IMG/VR virus record: IMGVR_UViG_3300046524_000215
Span: 1 to 27,523 of that record
Strand: one strand, 5' to 3'
Source of the DNA: a virus
DNA length: 27,523 bases
The notes under the pieces: model-generated
Told to the model about the DNA's origin: nothing
Database searches by the model: none
Seen by the model: the letters and a program-made list of their open reading frames with translations, nothing else
In this document: in pieces, positions 15,194-23,530 of the stretch
How the letters are laid out: each line of letters begins with the position of its first letter
Position numbering within the stretch: the stretch's first letter is position 1
Translations under genes and position numbers: made by a program

Positions 15194-15402
15194 CGGCGTT
15201 TTCCTTGCTCTGAAAGTGACTCGCAGGGCGTGCAGCGGATGATTCCGCCTTGCGCACGGCGCTTTTCGAGGATTGGTTCTTCGCAGTCCAGGCAGTGGGT
15301 CCGGCTCGGTCCCGTTGGGCGCGGCCGGGCGAGCTGGGCCGCGATTGAACGCTCACGCTCCAACTCCTCGATCGCTTTGGCGTCGTCGAGCCAGTCACCC
15401 AT
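15190..15402 (-). CDS. TraR/DksA-type zinc finger protein
   Basis: The start at 15402 forms a TGATG junction with the tube gene stop. The 70-aa protein has an N-terminal charged helix (MGDWLDDAKAIEELERERSI) and a four-cysteine zinc finger, HCLDCEEPI then IIRCTPC. This is the short TraR-like form of DksA, which binds in the RNA polymerase secondary channel and can act without ppGpp. Many P2-like phages carry one in the late region. Lacking a long coiled coil, it cannot be a full DksA. A role in shifting host transcription late in infection is inferred. Confidence 0.88.
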   Translation of the reverse strand: MGDWLDDAKAIEELERERSIAAQLARPRPTGPSRTHCLDCEEPILEKRRAQGGIIRCTPCESLSEQGKRR

Positions 15403-15854
15403 CAGCGCAGACCCTCGATCTCGGTAGCGTCCAGGTACGGCACGCCGTTGATGCGAATGAAGTCCGGACTGGTGACGTCGAACGGCACCTTGTGCTTGGA
15501 TTTCTCGCCGCCTTTGGGATCCACGCCCAGCAGGCTGGACACCTTCAACTTGCAACCGAAGGCCTCCACGCGAAACTCCTCATCGCCGGCAGCGGCGAAG
15601 AACACCACGTCGAAAGTTTCCATCTTGCGAAAGCTGCCAGCCGATCGGGCGGCCTCGATCAGCAAGTTGAAGTTGCTGGTGTCGAACTCCATCTCGCCGC
15701 TGGCCGAGACATCACCGTCGACGTGCCCATTGGGCACACCCTTGCTCTGTGCCACGGCAGTGTTGTCCGTGACGTCGAGCGTGCAGTTGTCGACGTGGAC
15801 CTGCAGGTCGCCCAGCGTCACGTCAAAGTTCTTACCGCCAATACGTGCTGTCAT
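15402..15854 (-). CDS. Tail tube protein (DUF2597-type, FII-like)
   Basis: The 150-aa protein follows the sheath gene with a 6-bp gap. It begins MTARIGGKNFDVTLGDLQVH and is almost all β, with KVSSLLGVDPKGGEKSKHKV near the C-terminus. This matches HP1-type tube proteins. It polymerises as the inner tail tube inside the sheath. Confidence 0.88.
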   Translation of the reverse strand: MTARIGGKNFDVTLGDLQVHVDNCTLDVTDNTAVAQSKGVPNGHVDGDVSASGEMEFDTSNFNLLIEAARSAGSFRKMETFDVVFFAAAGDEEFRVEAFGCKLKVSSLLGVDPKGGEKSKHKVPFDVTSPDFIRINGVPYLDATEIEGLR

Positions 15855-15860
15855 CAGGGC

Positions 15861-16976
15861 TTACTCCAGGTCGTCGGTGGAAAGATCGAGGGCGATGTTG
15901 GCCGTCAGGTCTTTCGGGCAGTTGAGCGGCCGGATCTTGATGTAGATCTCGACCTTGGTTTTGTTGAGCCACACCAGGACGATGTCGCCGTCCCGGGGCG
16001 ACTCGATCTCGCCCGGGAACACCTGACCGGCGAAGGTGGTGGACTTGGCCATCTGGCGCAGCGGCTTCATGAACGCGCTGATCGCAGTGGCGATGCTGTT
16101 GGGGGTGTTATTGAGTCGGCGGTCACCGACACGACGGATCAGCAGCGGGCGGACTTGGCGGGCCGCCTTGTCAGCCAGGCGCAGGTACTCGATCACCTGG
16201 AAGTCGCTCGCCGGCGCATCGAGCATGTTGCCGTCGCCCCAGAACACGCCCGGGTAATCGGGGTAGGTCTGCGACACGGAGAACCGCGCTTTATCCAACT
16301 CGGCGCGGATCGCCGATGGCAACGGCACGCCCTCCTTGTCGACGGGAATAGGACCGAGGCCCAGCAATGCGCCGGACGCGACACGCATCGGGCTGTCGGC
16401 AATGCTCACCGCCGCGTCGGCCAAACGGCCAGCCAACACGCCCAGGTCATTGCCATGCAGTTGCGGCACGACCAACACACGCGGCGCGGCCAGGTCAGCG
16501 GTGAGCGTCTTCTGCTCGAGCAGGTATTCCGCCCAGGTCTGCAGGGCAGTGATGCCGACACTCGCCGCCATCACGAAAGCGCGACGGCCGTAGGTGTTGT
16601 TCAACGCGATGGCCGCGTCATGCATGACCGACAGTTCAGCTTTGGCCGTCACTGGTGTGGTGATGACCACGGCCTCGACGGAAAAGCCTTGCTGCTGGGC
16701 CTTATCCAGAGCTTCGGACCAATCGCCATCGGCAGCGATTGGAGCTGCCAGGCACGCCCAGCGATCGCCGCCATTCAGGCGGGCAGCGGCGACTTGGGTT
16801 TTCAGGTCGCTGGCCGGAATGCCCAGGGCGCCGTCGAGGTCGCTGTCGGTATTCAGGGGGAGCAACTGACCGACGTTTTTGGCGCCGGTACCGATGAAAA
16901 GGAAATAGCGTTCGATCTCAGTCACGGCACCCTGGCCCAGATTGAGATTGTTAACGCTGACTTTGCCGAGTGCCAT
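15861..16976 (-). CDS. Contractile tail sheath protein (DUF2586-type, FI-like)
   Basis: The 371-aa protein starts MALGKVSVNNLNLGQGAVTE with GAGG six bases upstream. The HP1-type sheath pattern includes ERYFLFIGTGAKNVG, long α/β stretches such as RRAFVMAASVGITALQTW, and a C-terminal RDGDIVLVWLNKTKVEIYIK. It forms the contractile sheath with the tube encoded next. The HP1-type sheath and tube are one reason to place this phage near HP1/K139 rather than P2. Confidence 0.9.
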   Translation of the reverse strand: MALGKVSVNNLNLGQGAVTEIERYFLFIGTGAKNVGQLLPLNTDSDLDGALGIPASDLKTQVAAARLNGGDRWACLAAPIAADGDWSEALDKAQQQGFSVEAVVITTPVTAKAELSVMHDAAIALNNTYGRRAFVMAASVGITALQTWAEYLLEQKTLTADLAAPRVLVVPQLHGNDLGVLAGRLADAAVSIADSPMRVASGALLGLGPIPVDKEGVPLPSAIRAELDKARFSVSQTYPDYPGVFWGDGNMLDAPASDFQVIEYLRLADKAARQVRPLLIRRVGDRRLNNTPNSIATAISAFMKPLRQMAKSTTFAGQVFPGEIESPRDGDIVLVWLNKTKVEIYIKIRPLNCPKDLTANIALDLSTDDLE

Positions 16977-16987
16977 GCAGTGCCTCG

Positions 16988-17671
16988 CTAGCGGGGAGAA
17001 TTAAGGATTTGTTGGAGCACCTGGTTCAGCAGCAAGCCAGTCTCTCGTTCGGTGTTGACGCCGATGAACTGGCGCTTGGGCAAGGTGATGTCCCAGCTCT
17101 GCGCGCCGCTGCTCTCGGCTTTTTCATCGTCCAAAATGCGGATCAGCAGCCCCCCTTTGGCGTAGTTCACATGCTCTTGAATCCAGGCCACTGACGGTCT
17201 GGAAAGGGTTTTCTTGCCTTCCTGGCGAACCTTGAAGCCGAGACGACGCAGGCGCTTGGCCTGCTTTTCCGTGGCGGCCAGACCGGCCGGAACGTTGTTC
17301 CAACGCTTCATCTGGCCGGCGGTGCGTCGCTCGCTGACGCCGTTGTGTTGCTGCGCCGCGACCCAACTGGTCAGGGCATTTTTCCAGCCAAGTTCGGCTT
17401 CATCAGCGCTCACACGGGTGACCTGCATCAGCTTGGCCAGCCCCGCTTCCATCTTCTTCTTGCCCTTGCCCGTACCCTTGCGCGCCTCGAACGGCGAGCC
17501 GTCCAGGTTCTGCTGATCACGCACACGCTTGCGGCCCATCGTCCGCACACGCTTGGTCACGTTGTTCAGCAAACGTCGGCGCAACTGCGGCGGCAGGCTC
17601 ATCAACGCCAGTTGTTCGCGCACGCCCAGATAGCCCCGGGCGTCGAGTTCGAAGGTGCTACGACCGGCCAT
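16988..17671 (-). CDS. S: Tail completion protein S (virion morphogenesis)
   Basis: The start at 17671 (MAGRSTFELDARGYLGVREQ) is preferred to an upstream in-frame start that would overlap gene R by about 95 bp. The chosen start overlaps it by 14 bp. The 227-aa protein is basic, with LNNVTKRVRTMGRKRVRDQQ and PFEARKGTGKGKKKMEAGLA, typical of the Phage_tail_S family, and ends with LLNQVLQQILNSPR. It completes the tail end that joins the head. Confidence 0.85.
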   Translation of the reverse strand: MAGRSTFELDARGYLGVREQLALMSLPPQLRRRLLNNVTKRVRTMGRKRVRDQQNLDGSPFEARKGTGKGKKKMEAGLAKLMQVTRVSADEAELGWKNALTSWVAAQQHNGVSERRTAGQMKRWNNVPAGLAATEKQAKRLRRLGFKVRQEGKKTLSRPSVAWIQEHVNYAKGGLLIRILDDEKAESSGAQSWDITLPKRQFIGVNTERETGLLLNQVLQQILNSPR

Positions 17672-18104
17672 GGCTCGACACCTCGCCGTGTTCGGCGACC
17701 CACAGGTCAAACGGCACAAAGGACCAGGTCTTGTTGAAGGCCACGATCTCACCGGCCGGATCCTCAGCCAGGTACTGCGGCTCGATGAATTCGAGGGTGA
17801 TATCGACGTCGGCCAGGTCGTTGTCGAGCATGGTGATGTCGAACTTCGCCGCCGGCAGATCGTCGCGTTCCTGGTCGTTGCCCTCGAGCCAACTGCCCAC
17901 CAATGCCATCAAGCGCCCCGGGTGATCGGCGAAACGCTCCAGGGCGATCGTGGCGCTGTAACGCATGTCACCCATGCGCATACCGCCGACGTCGGGCTTC
18001 CAGATCAGTTCGAGATTCACCTGGTCAGTCCAGCTGTCGAGCTGTTCCGGCAGCACCAGGCGCCGCTCGATCAGGTAGGTGGTGAGGGCGCGCAGTTTGA
18101 TCAC
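17658..18104 (-). CDS. R: Tail completion protein R
   Basis: The 148-aa protein starts MIKLRALTTYLIERRLVLPE and contains YSATIALERFADHPGRLMAL, IVAFN and a WSFVPFDLWVAE end, consistent with the P2 gpR family. It lies between L and S, as in P2 (where K and lysis genes intervene). It overlaps L as ATGA. No gpX-type gene sits between L and R here. Confidence 0.88.
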   Translation of the reverse strand: MIKLRALTTYLIERRLVLPEQLDSWTDQVNLELIWKPDVGGMRMGDMRYSATIALERFADHPGRLMALVGSWLEGNDQERDDLPAAKFDITMLDNDLADVDITLEFIEPQYLAEDPAGEIVAFNKTWSFVPFDLWVAEHGEVSSHGRS

Positions 18105-18562
18105 AGCAGTGCCGCCGTGATGCGGCCACGACCCTGCAGCGAGCGGACGGCCTGTTGGCTGAATTCGAGGAAGGCTTCGCCACGCTCGGGCAGTTCTTTG
18201 CCGGTGTTTTCTGCACTTTCACGGCGGGTGACCGTAGCGAACTGGGTCAACAGGCTGGCCTTGGCGCGGCAGTACACGGCGCGCTTGTACGTCGCTACGT
18301 GAAATGTGCGCTCGGGCAGCACCGTGGTGTCCGCAGATTCCACGGTGGTGACGCCGACGTTCTGCCATTGGCCTTTGCGCTTGGCCAGATCGCGATTGAC
18401 CTCGGTCATTGCCGTGGTCAGTTCAGCGGCCAGCATGTCTACCAAGTACTCCGCCGGCAGGCGGTAACCCTTCTGGAACTCGGCCACGGAGAGGTCCGGC
18501 CAGAAGCCGTCGTTCTCGATCGCCTGTTCCACAAAGGTCGTGGGTTTCCCGGAAAAGCTCAT
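18101..18562 (-). CDS. L: Head completion/stabilisation protein L
   Basis: The 153-aa protein has the gpL pattern: WPDLSVAEFQKGYRLPAEYL, LTTAMTEVNRDLAKRKGQW and YCRAKASLLTQFATVTRRES. It follows small terminase gene M with a 99-bp gap, the largest gap inside the late operon; a secondary promoter or processing site there is possible but no clear motif was found. It caps the portal after packaging. Confidence 0.9.
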   Translation of the reverse strand: MSFSGKPTTFVEQAIENDGFWPDLSVAEFQKGYRLPAEYLVDMLAAELTTAMTEVNRDLAKRKGQWQNVGVTTVESADTTVLPERTFHVATYKRAVYCRAKASLLTQFATVTRRESAENTGKELPERGEAFLEFSQQAVRSLQGRGRITAALL

Positions 18563-18661
18563 TGCTGGGCACTCGAATAGGGGCGGGAAAACTGTTTCAG
18601 TGGGTCAGGGCCATAAATGGTTGGCTCACATCCACAGTTTCTCGCCGGGGGGGTAGTCGGA

Positions 18662-19378
18662 TTATTCGGCGGCTTGGGTAGCCAGTTCTTTTGCCAGGGC
18701 CTTGCGAGCGCCCTCCAGGCGTGTGCCTACACCAACAGCGGCGTGCAGTTCAGTGGCGCGCTCAAAGTGCGTGATGGCCTTCGTCCACTCCCTGGCGTCC
18801 AGGGCGCGAATCCCAAGCAACTTGTGGTACTTGGCCGGGATCTGCTCGGTGAGCTGCCATTCACCATCGACACGCGGCAGCAGGTCGGACACATACGGTT
18901 CCGGGCTGCGACCGGCCTTCTGCTCGGCCTCGGCCCACTCGATCACTGCATCAGCGACAAAGGTCGGCACGTCGCGCTTGAAGCGCTCAGGCATTGGCTG
19001 GTTTTGCTCCATGGCGAAGTTCGCCAGATCCAGGCCCGCTTCGAATTGCACCGTGTCGAACAGCCAAACCAAAACCTGCATCACCACCGAGTTCGGGAAA
19101 CTCAATCCGGAATCGCGGTAGCGCTGTACGTAGTCCTGGTACTTGGGCAGCAGCTCGTCACGCTTGAGCTGCTGACGCAGTTCGCGACTGTTGATCGCAC
19201 TGACGCGCTCCAGGTCCTGGGCCAGCGCGTCTTCCATCAACTTCAGGTGCTTCTTGGCGTTGGCTGGGCTGGACAGCGCGGTGGCGGATGAATACACCAC
19301 CGCTTCGGCACCGGCGCGTGCAGCAGCTGCCGGGCCTTCGGCTTGAACGCGGCGCTTGTGCGCCAGTGCCAGGCTCAT
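18662..19378 (-). CDS. M: Terminase small (endonuclease) subunit M
   Basis: The 238-aa protein starts MSLALAHKRRVQAEGPAAAA and includes HLKLMEDALAQDLERVSAIN, KRDELLPKYQDYVQRYRDSG and VLVWLFDTVQFEAGLDLANF, matching the gpM family. The C-terminal region has tetratricopeptide-like helices (ALDAREWTKAITHFERATEL). It shares a TGATG junction with capsid gene N. Together with P it cuts and packages DNA at cos. Confidence 0.92.
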   Translation of the reverse strand: MSLALAHKRRVQAEGPAAAARAGAEAVVYSSATALSSPANAKKHLKLMEDALAQDLERVSAINSRELRQQLKRDELLPKYQDYVQRYRDSGLSFPNSVVMQVLVWLFDTVQFEAGLDLANFAMEQNQPMPERFKRDVPTFVADAVIEWAEAEQKAGRSPEPYVSDLLPRVDGEWQLTEQIPAKYHKLLGIRALDAREWTKAITHFERATELHAAVGVGTRLEGARKALAKELATQAAE

Positions 19379-20394
19379 CAGATCAACTCCACGTTTTCAG
19401 CGGCCGCGAATTTTTCCAGCTGCTCGATCACGTAGCCTTCGTTTCGGCCGTTGTAATCCTCGACGCGGGAGCGCTTCGGGTTTTCGATCAGGTGACGACG
19501 CCAGCTGCTGTCCTGGAAGTAGATCGACAGATTGTCCCAGCTGGTGACGACCACGGCGTTGACCGGGAAATGCGGCACGGTGAAGGTCGGCAGACCGCCA
19601 TAGGTCGCGATGACCTGGGCGCTTTCGATGCGCTCCTTCTCGGTCGGTTTGCCGGCCTGGTTGGAATACAGCTTGGCCTTGTCGGCAGCCAGCAGATCAC
19701 TGCCGACGATCGCTACCAGGTCGCCGCCATCACGGAAGACGGAGCTGATCATCTGCTTGGTGTCGTGCACCAGGGCGTCGAGGTTCTCGTAATCGCCGCC
19801 GGCGCCGAGCTTAATTTTCCCAGCCGTGGCGCCTTCGTGCAGGACCTGCTCGGGAATCTGCTCGCGGGCCAGTTGCAGCCAACCCTTGTTCACGTCCTGT
19901 AGCATCGGGTAGGTGGCCAGATTGGTCTGTGCTGCAGCGTGAGTGCCGTGCCAGCCAATCATGATGCGATCCAGGGCGATCTGTTTCTGCACCGCTGCCG
20001 AGTAGCGATCGGCGAAGTCCGGGAATTTCGCCCAACTGTCGATTTTGGCGAATGGCAGACCGACGTCCGACTCAGTGGCGAACAGCTCGTAGCCCTCGCC
20101 AGTCAGGTCGGAAACGTCCTTGGCTTCGCGATCGGTGGTCTTGGTGTTGGTGCGGCTGGTGACTGGACCGTTCACACCGAACATGACCTTTTCGCCCTTG
20201 ATCTCAGTGACCGGTACGACGTTGATGCGCTCGAGGAAATCGGCGCGCTCGGTGATCTTGTCGTTCAGTTCCTGGGCGATGCTCGGCTCGACGTTGAACT
20301 GGCGAGTTACATCAACGCCGTAGGTCTCACCGATTGCCAAGCACAGGGCGGAGTATTGCAGTAAGGCGCGGTTGGACAGAGATTTCTGGCTCAT
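19378..20394 (-). CDS. N: Major capsid protein N
   Basis: The 338-aa protein fits the P2 gpN family in length and motifs: LSNRALLQYSALCLAIGETY, RTNTKTTDREAKDVSDLTG, IGWHGTHAA and a C-terminal EDYNGRNEGYVIEQLEKF. The N-terminal helical region is likely trimmed by the O protease during maturation. It starts one base after scaffold gene O ends. Confidence 0.95.
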   Translation of the reverse strand: MSQKSLSNRALLQYSALCLAIGETYGVDVTRQFNVEPSIAQELNDKITERADFLERINVVPVTEIKGEKVMFGVNGPVTSRTNTKTTDREAKDVSDLTGEGYELFATESDVGLPFAKIDSWAKFPDFADRYSAAVQKQIALDRIMIGWHGTHAAAQTNLATYPMLQDVNKGWLQLAREQIPEQVLHEGATAGKIKLGAGGDYENLDALVHDTKQMISSVFRDGGDLVAIVGSDLLAADKAKLYSNQAGKPTEKERIESAQVIATYGGLPTFTVPHFPVNAVVVTSWDNLSIYFQDSSWRRHLIENPKRSRVEDYNGRNEGYVIEQLEKFAAAENVELI

Positions 20395-20395
20395 A

Positions 20396-21304
20396 TCACA
20401 GCACCCGCTTTTTGGTTTTGTCGGCCGGGCCAGTGGTGCGCGGGACCTGGCGAGTGCTGACGGTGTTGAACGCCTTGCTCAGCAGCTTCTCGATGCTGGC
20501 CAGACGCTTGTCCGTGTCGCCGCCTTTACGGGCGAACTCGCGGTCGGTCTCGACCTGGTCAACGATGTCCTTCACAGCGGATTCAACATCGTCGACTTCG
20601 TCAACGATCGGATCCACGACCTCTTCGGTGACGGGTTCGATCACGGTCTGAATGCCTGCAGCAACAAGCAACAGCTGCTCCAGCAGTGCCTTCAGCGCCT
20701 TGGCTGTAGCTTCATCCATTGGGGGTTTGCTCTCGGTTGGGGTTTGCGGGGATGCGGGGGTTTCTTCGGCGCCGAAGCGCTTGAGCAGCCCCGCGAACAA
20801 CGCGACAAACTTGTTCAACTCGCCTTGCGGCGGGTCGTCGCGTAGCGGGCCAAGTTCGTGGGAGGCGGCGAAATACGCGGCCTTGCTAGTCTTGTTCGAA
20901 AAGTAGAGTTCCTGAGTGCCCAGGCTAGCGGGTTGATCAGTGACCCCGAGGCCGGTCAGGTAAGCTTTGCCGGTGTTCGCGAAGTTGGGGGTGATCTCGA
21001 TGCTGGTGAACAGCTTTTCGCCCTGGTCGTTGAGCCACAGCAATTTGTTGTTGGGCTTCAACTGAGCCTCGAGGGCAATCTGCCCCGGGGCCAGATCGTC
21101 GCCCTCTTCCACTAGGCGTACCGCGAAGACGGTGCCGTGCGAACCTGGCCAGCGTTCGTGGTCGCACCAGATCACAGCGGTATAAAGGGACGGCTTGTAG
21201 GTATCAGCGATATCACGCAGTTCCTGGGGAAGGATCTCGCGACCATCTACGGTCGGGCCGCTGGTGGCGACACGTTTCCAGAACGAAACAAGGGAACGGG
21301 GCAT
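20396..21304 (-). CDS. O: Capsid scaffolding protein / maturation protease O
   Basis: The 302-aa protein is of the P2 gpO family. The N-terminal protease part shows Asp20 (TVDGREI), His49 (WCDHERWPG) and Ser101 (LFTSIEITPN), in register with the catalytic Asp-His-Ser known for P2 gpO. A proline-rich linker near 180-195 precedes an acidic scaffold region (EPVTEEVVDPIVDEVDDVES) and a C-terminal helix. It should direct capsid assembly and then cleave itself and N. It opens the leftward late operon. Confidence 0.94.
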   Translation of the reverse strand: MPRSLVSFWKRVATSGPTVDGREILPQELRDIADTYKPSLYTAVIWCDHERWPGSHGTVFAVRLVEEGDDLAPGQIALEAQLKPNNKLLWLNDQGEKLFTSIEITPNFANTGKAYLTGLGVTDQPASLGTQELYFSNKTSKAAYFAASHELGPLRDDPPQGELNKFVALFAGLLKRFGAEETPASPQTPTESKPPMDEATAKALKALLEQLLLVAAGIQTVIEPVTEEVVDPIVDEVDDVESAVKDIVDQVETDREFARKGGDTDKRLASIEKLLSKAFNTVSTRQVPRTTGPADKTKKRVL

Positions 21305-21466
21305 GGGCGATAACTGCGCTCAATCGGTGATTTGAGCCGCCACAATAGGGAGCCAACGAGCCCCAAACAAACGGTTAGCTTCCGCGTAATTCCTATTTTC
21401 ACGAAATCGGATGAACACGGATTTTAACCCCGCGTTTCCAGCGTTTTCGCCGCATAGACTGCGGCC
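21305..21466. promoter_or_regulatory. Divergent late promoter region between O and P
   Basis: These 162 bp separate genes O (minus) and P (plus), so both late transcripts must start here or be fed from outside. A 20-bp dyad GCTCAA-N8-TTGAGC lies at 21318-21337, 14 bp before gene O. In P2-like phages late promoters are activated by Ogr at dyads near -55. I could not find the P2-type TGT-N12-ACA site, so this region's activator site may differ. Confidence 0.6.
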
Positions 21467-23530
21467 ATGCCATACGCCCCCGAACTAAAAGAAGCCGCCA
21501 AACGCCTCTATTTACGCCGCTGCAAGCCGCGTGAAATTCAGGCGCAATTGTCCCTGCCCAACATCCGGATCGTTTACTACTGGATCCGCCAGGGTGAGTG
21601 GGACGACATGCTGTCGGATGAAGAACCGCTGACAGCCGTTGGCCGGCGGATCACCCTCATCCTGGACAAAGCCACGTCGCTGACGAAGGGCGACCTGGAC
21701 GAACTCGACCGATTGACCACCGTTCGCGATCGGCTATTGAAGCAATCCGCAAAACCGGCACCGGCGCCGATCGGCGATCCACCGGCGGACGATGGTCAGC
21801 GCCGAGAAGGACAGCGCAGCGAGCGTCGGGACCGAGGCGATCGCGGCGACAAGGGTGGGAAGAAGCGCGAGAAGAAGGCCAAAAACGAAGTCGGCGACCT
21901 GACGGAAGTGGACTTTCTCGACAAGTTCATCAGCAAGATGTACGGCTACCAGAAAGAGCTGTTCGCCGCCAAACAGAACCCGCTGACCAGTCGAATCAGG
22001 AACATCCTCAAAAGTCGCCAGGTGGGCCTGACGTACTACTTCGCCGGCGAAGCGTTCATGGACGCCGTGCTGACTGGTGACAACCAAATTTTCCTGTCGG
22101 CCAGCCGCGCGCAGTCCGAGATCTTTCGCAGCTATATCGTGTCGTTCGCTCAAGAGTGGTTCGGCCTGGAACTGACCGGTAACCCGATAGTGCTGAGCAA
22201 GGACGGCAAGCCATGGGCCGAGCTGCGCTTTCTCAGCACCAACAGCAGCACCGCTCAGGGGCACCATGGTCACGTCTACGTCGACGAGTACTTCTGGATC
22301 CGCGACTTCGAGAAACTGAATACCGTCGCCAGTGCCATGGCCACCCACAAGAAGTGGCGTAAGACCTACTTTTCAACGCCCAGCGCGGTGTCGCACCAGG
22401 CGTACCCGTTCTGGACCGGCGAGAAATTCCGTAACAGCAAACGTAAAAACGCCAAGGATCCGTGGCCGAGCGAGGCCCAAGCGGCAGCTGGCTCGCTGTG
22501 CCCGGACGGCCAATGGCGCAAGGTCATCACGATCCTTGATGCCATCGCCGGCGGTTGCGATCTGTTCGACCTCGAGCAGCTGCAGCTGGAGTACGACGAG
22601 GACAAGTTTCAGCAGCTGTTCATGTGCAAGTTCATCGACAGCACGCAGAGCGCCTTTTCGCTGGTCGACCTCGAGCGTTGCTACTCCGACTTGTCGTTGT
22701 GGACCGACTACGACCCGGACGATCCGCGCCCATTCGGCAACAGCCCGGTGTGGATTGGCTACGACCCGAGCCGCACCCGCGACGATGCCAGCTGCGTGGT
22801 TATCGCCCCGCCGCTCGAGGACGGTGGCAAGTTCCGGATCCTGGAGAAACACAGCTGGCGTGGGCAGTCGTTCAAGTACCAGGCCGAGCAGGTAAAGAAA
22901 CTCACCGAGCGCTTCAACGTCCAGCACATCGGCATCGATACCACTGGCATCGGTTACGGCGTGTTCGACCTGGTGCGCGACTTCTACCCGCGTGCGACCT
23001 CGATCCACTACAGCCTCGAAACCAAAAACACCCTGGTGCTCAAGGCGCAGGACACGATTCAGGGCAGCCGGATCGAGTGGGACGCCGGCTGGAACGACAT
23101 CGCTCAGGCGTTCCTGACGATCAAGCGTGGCACCACTGGTGGTGGCCAGGTCACTTACAGCGCATCGCGCACCGACGCCTCCGGTCATGCCGATATCGCC
23201 TGGGCAATCATGCACGCCCTGGCCCACGAACCCCTTAACACCAACAAACAGCGGCGCAGCCGCTACACACTCAGCGGACCAAGCACCCATGGGCAAACCA
23301 GCAAAAAACCAGCCGCAAAAACCAGCACCAGGTCCGATGCGGGCATTTTCATTTGGTGCGCCGGAACAGGTACTGACCGAGAACATCGGGCATTACCTGG
23401 GCGTGTTCGCCACCCACGACGGCAAGACCTACACGCCGCCGGTGTCACGCCAAGGCCTGGCCAAGCTGCTGCGCGCCAACGCTCACCACGGCGCCATTCC
23501 CGGCTTCAAGCGCAACCTGCTGCTGCGTGA
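21467..23530 (+). CDS. P: Terminase large subunit (ATPase/nuclease) P
   Basis: The protein has an N-terminal helix-turn-helix (PREIQAQLSLPNIRIVYYWI), a basic linker rich in Arg, Lys and Asp (about 105-145), the P2-type Walker A KSRQVGLT at residues 182-189, Walker B VYVDEYFW with Asp273-Glu274, and the nuclease motif GYDPSRTRDDAS from Gly431. The P2 family is about 590 aa, whereas the frame here is open for 687 codons. Residues after about 607 overlap portal gene Q out of frame for 242 bp and look like low-complexity readthrough (many R, P, A). The normal stop may have been lost, or the tail may be translated. Core function is packaging DNA into the prohead. Confidence 0.92.
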   Translation: MPYAPELKEAAKRLYLRRCKPREIQAQLSLPNIRIVYYWIRQGEWDDMLSDEEPLTAVGRRITLILDKATSLTKGDLDELDRLTTVRDRLLKQSAKPAPAPIGDPPADDGQRREGQRSERRDRGDRGDKGGKKREKKAKNEVGDLTEVDFLDKFISKMYGYQKELFAAKQNPLTSRIRNILKSRQVGLTYYFAGEAFMDAVLTGDNQIFLSASRAQSEIFRSYIVSFAQEWFGLELTGNPIVLSKDGKPWAELRFLSTNSSTAQGHHGHVYVDEYFWIRDFEKLNTVASAMATHKKWRKTYFSTPSAVSHQAYPFWTGEKFRNSKRKNAKDPWPSEAQAAAGSLCPDGQWRKVITILDAIAGGCDLFDLEQLQLEYDEDKFQQLFMCKFIDSTQSAFSLVDLERCYSDLSLWTDYDPDDPRPFGNSPVWIGYDPSRTRDDASCVVIAPPLEDGGKFRILEKHSWRGQSFKYQAEQVKKLTERFNVQHIGIDTTGIGYGVFDLVRDFYPRATSIHYSLETKNTLVLKAQDTIQGSRIEWDAGWNDIAQAFLTIKRGTTGGGQVTYSASRTDASGHADIAWAIMHALAHEPLNTNKQRRSRYTLSGPSTHGQTSKKPAAKTSTRSDAGIFIWCAGTGTDREHRALPGRVRHPRRQDLHAAGVTPRPGQAAARQRSPRRHSRLQAQPAAA

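Noticed and set aside
15190-15555. Longer 121-codon frame for the zinc-finger protein
   Set aside because: The upstream part overlaps the tube gene and is arginine/glutamine-rich shadow sequence. The ATG at 15402 makes a normal TGATG junction.
15273-16991. Plus-strand open frame of 572 codons
   Set aside because: It is antisense to the sheath and tube genes, which are strongly supported.
22373-23386. Minus-strand open frame of 337 codons
   Set aside because: It is antisense to the terminase catalytic region, whose motifs are clear on the plus strand.
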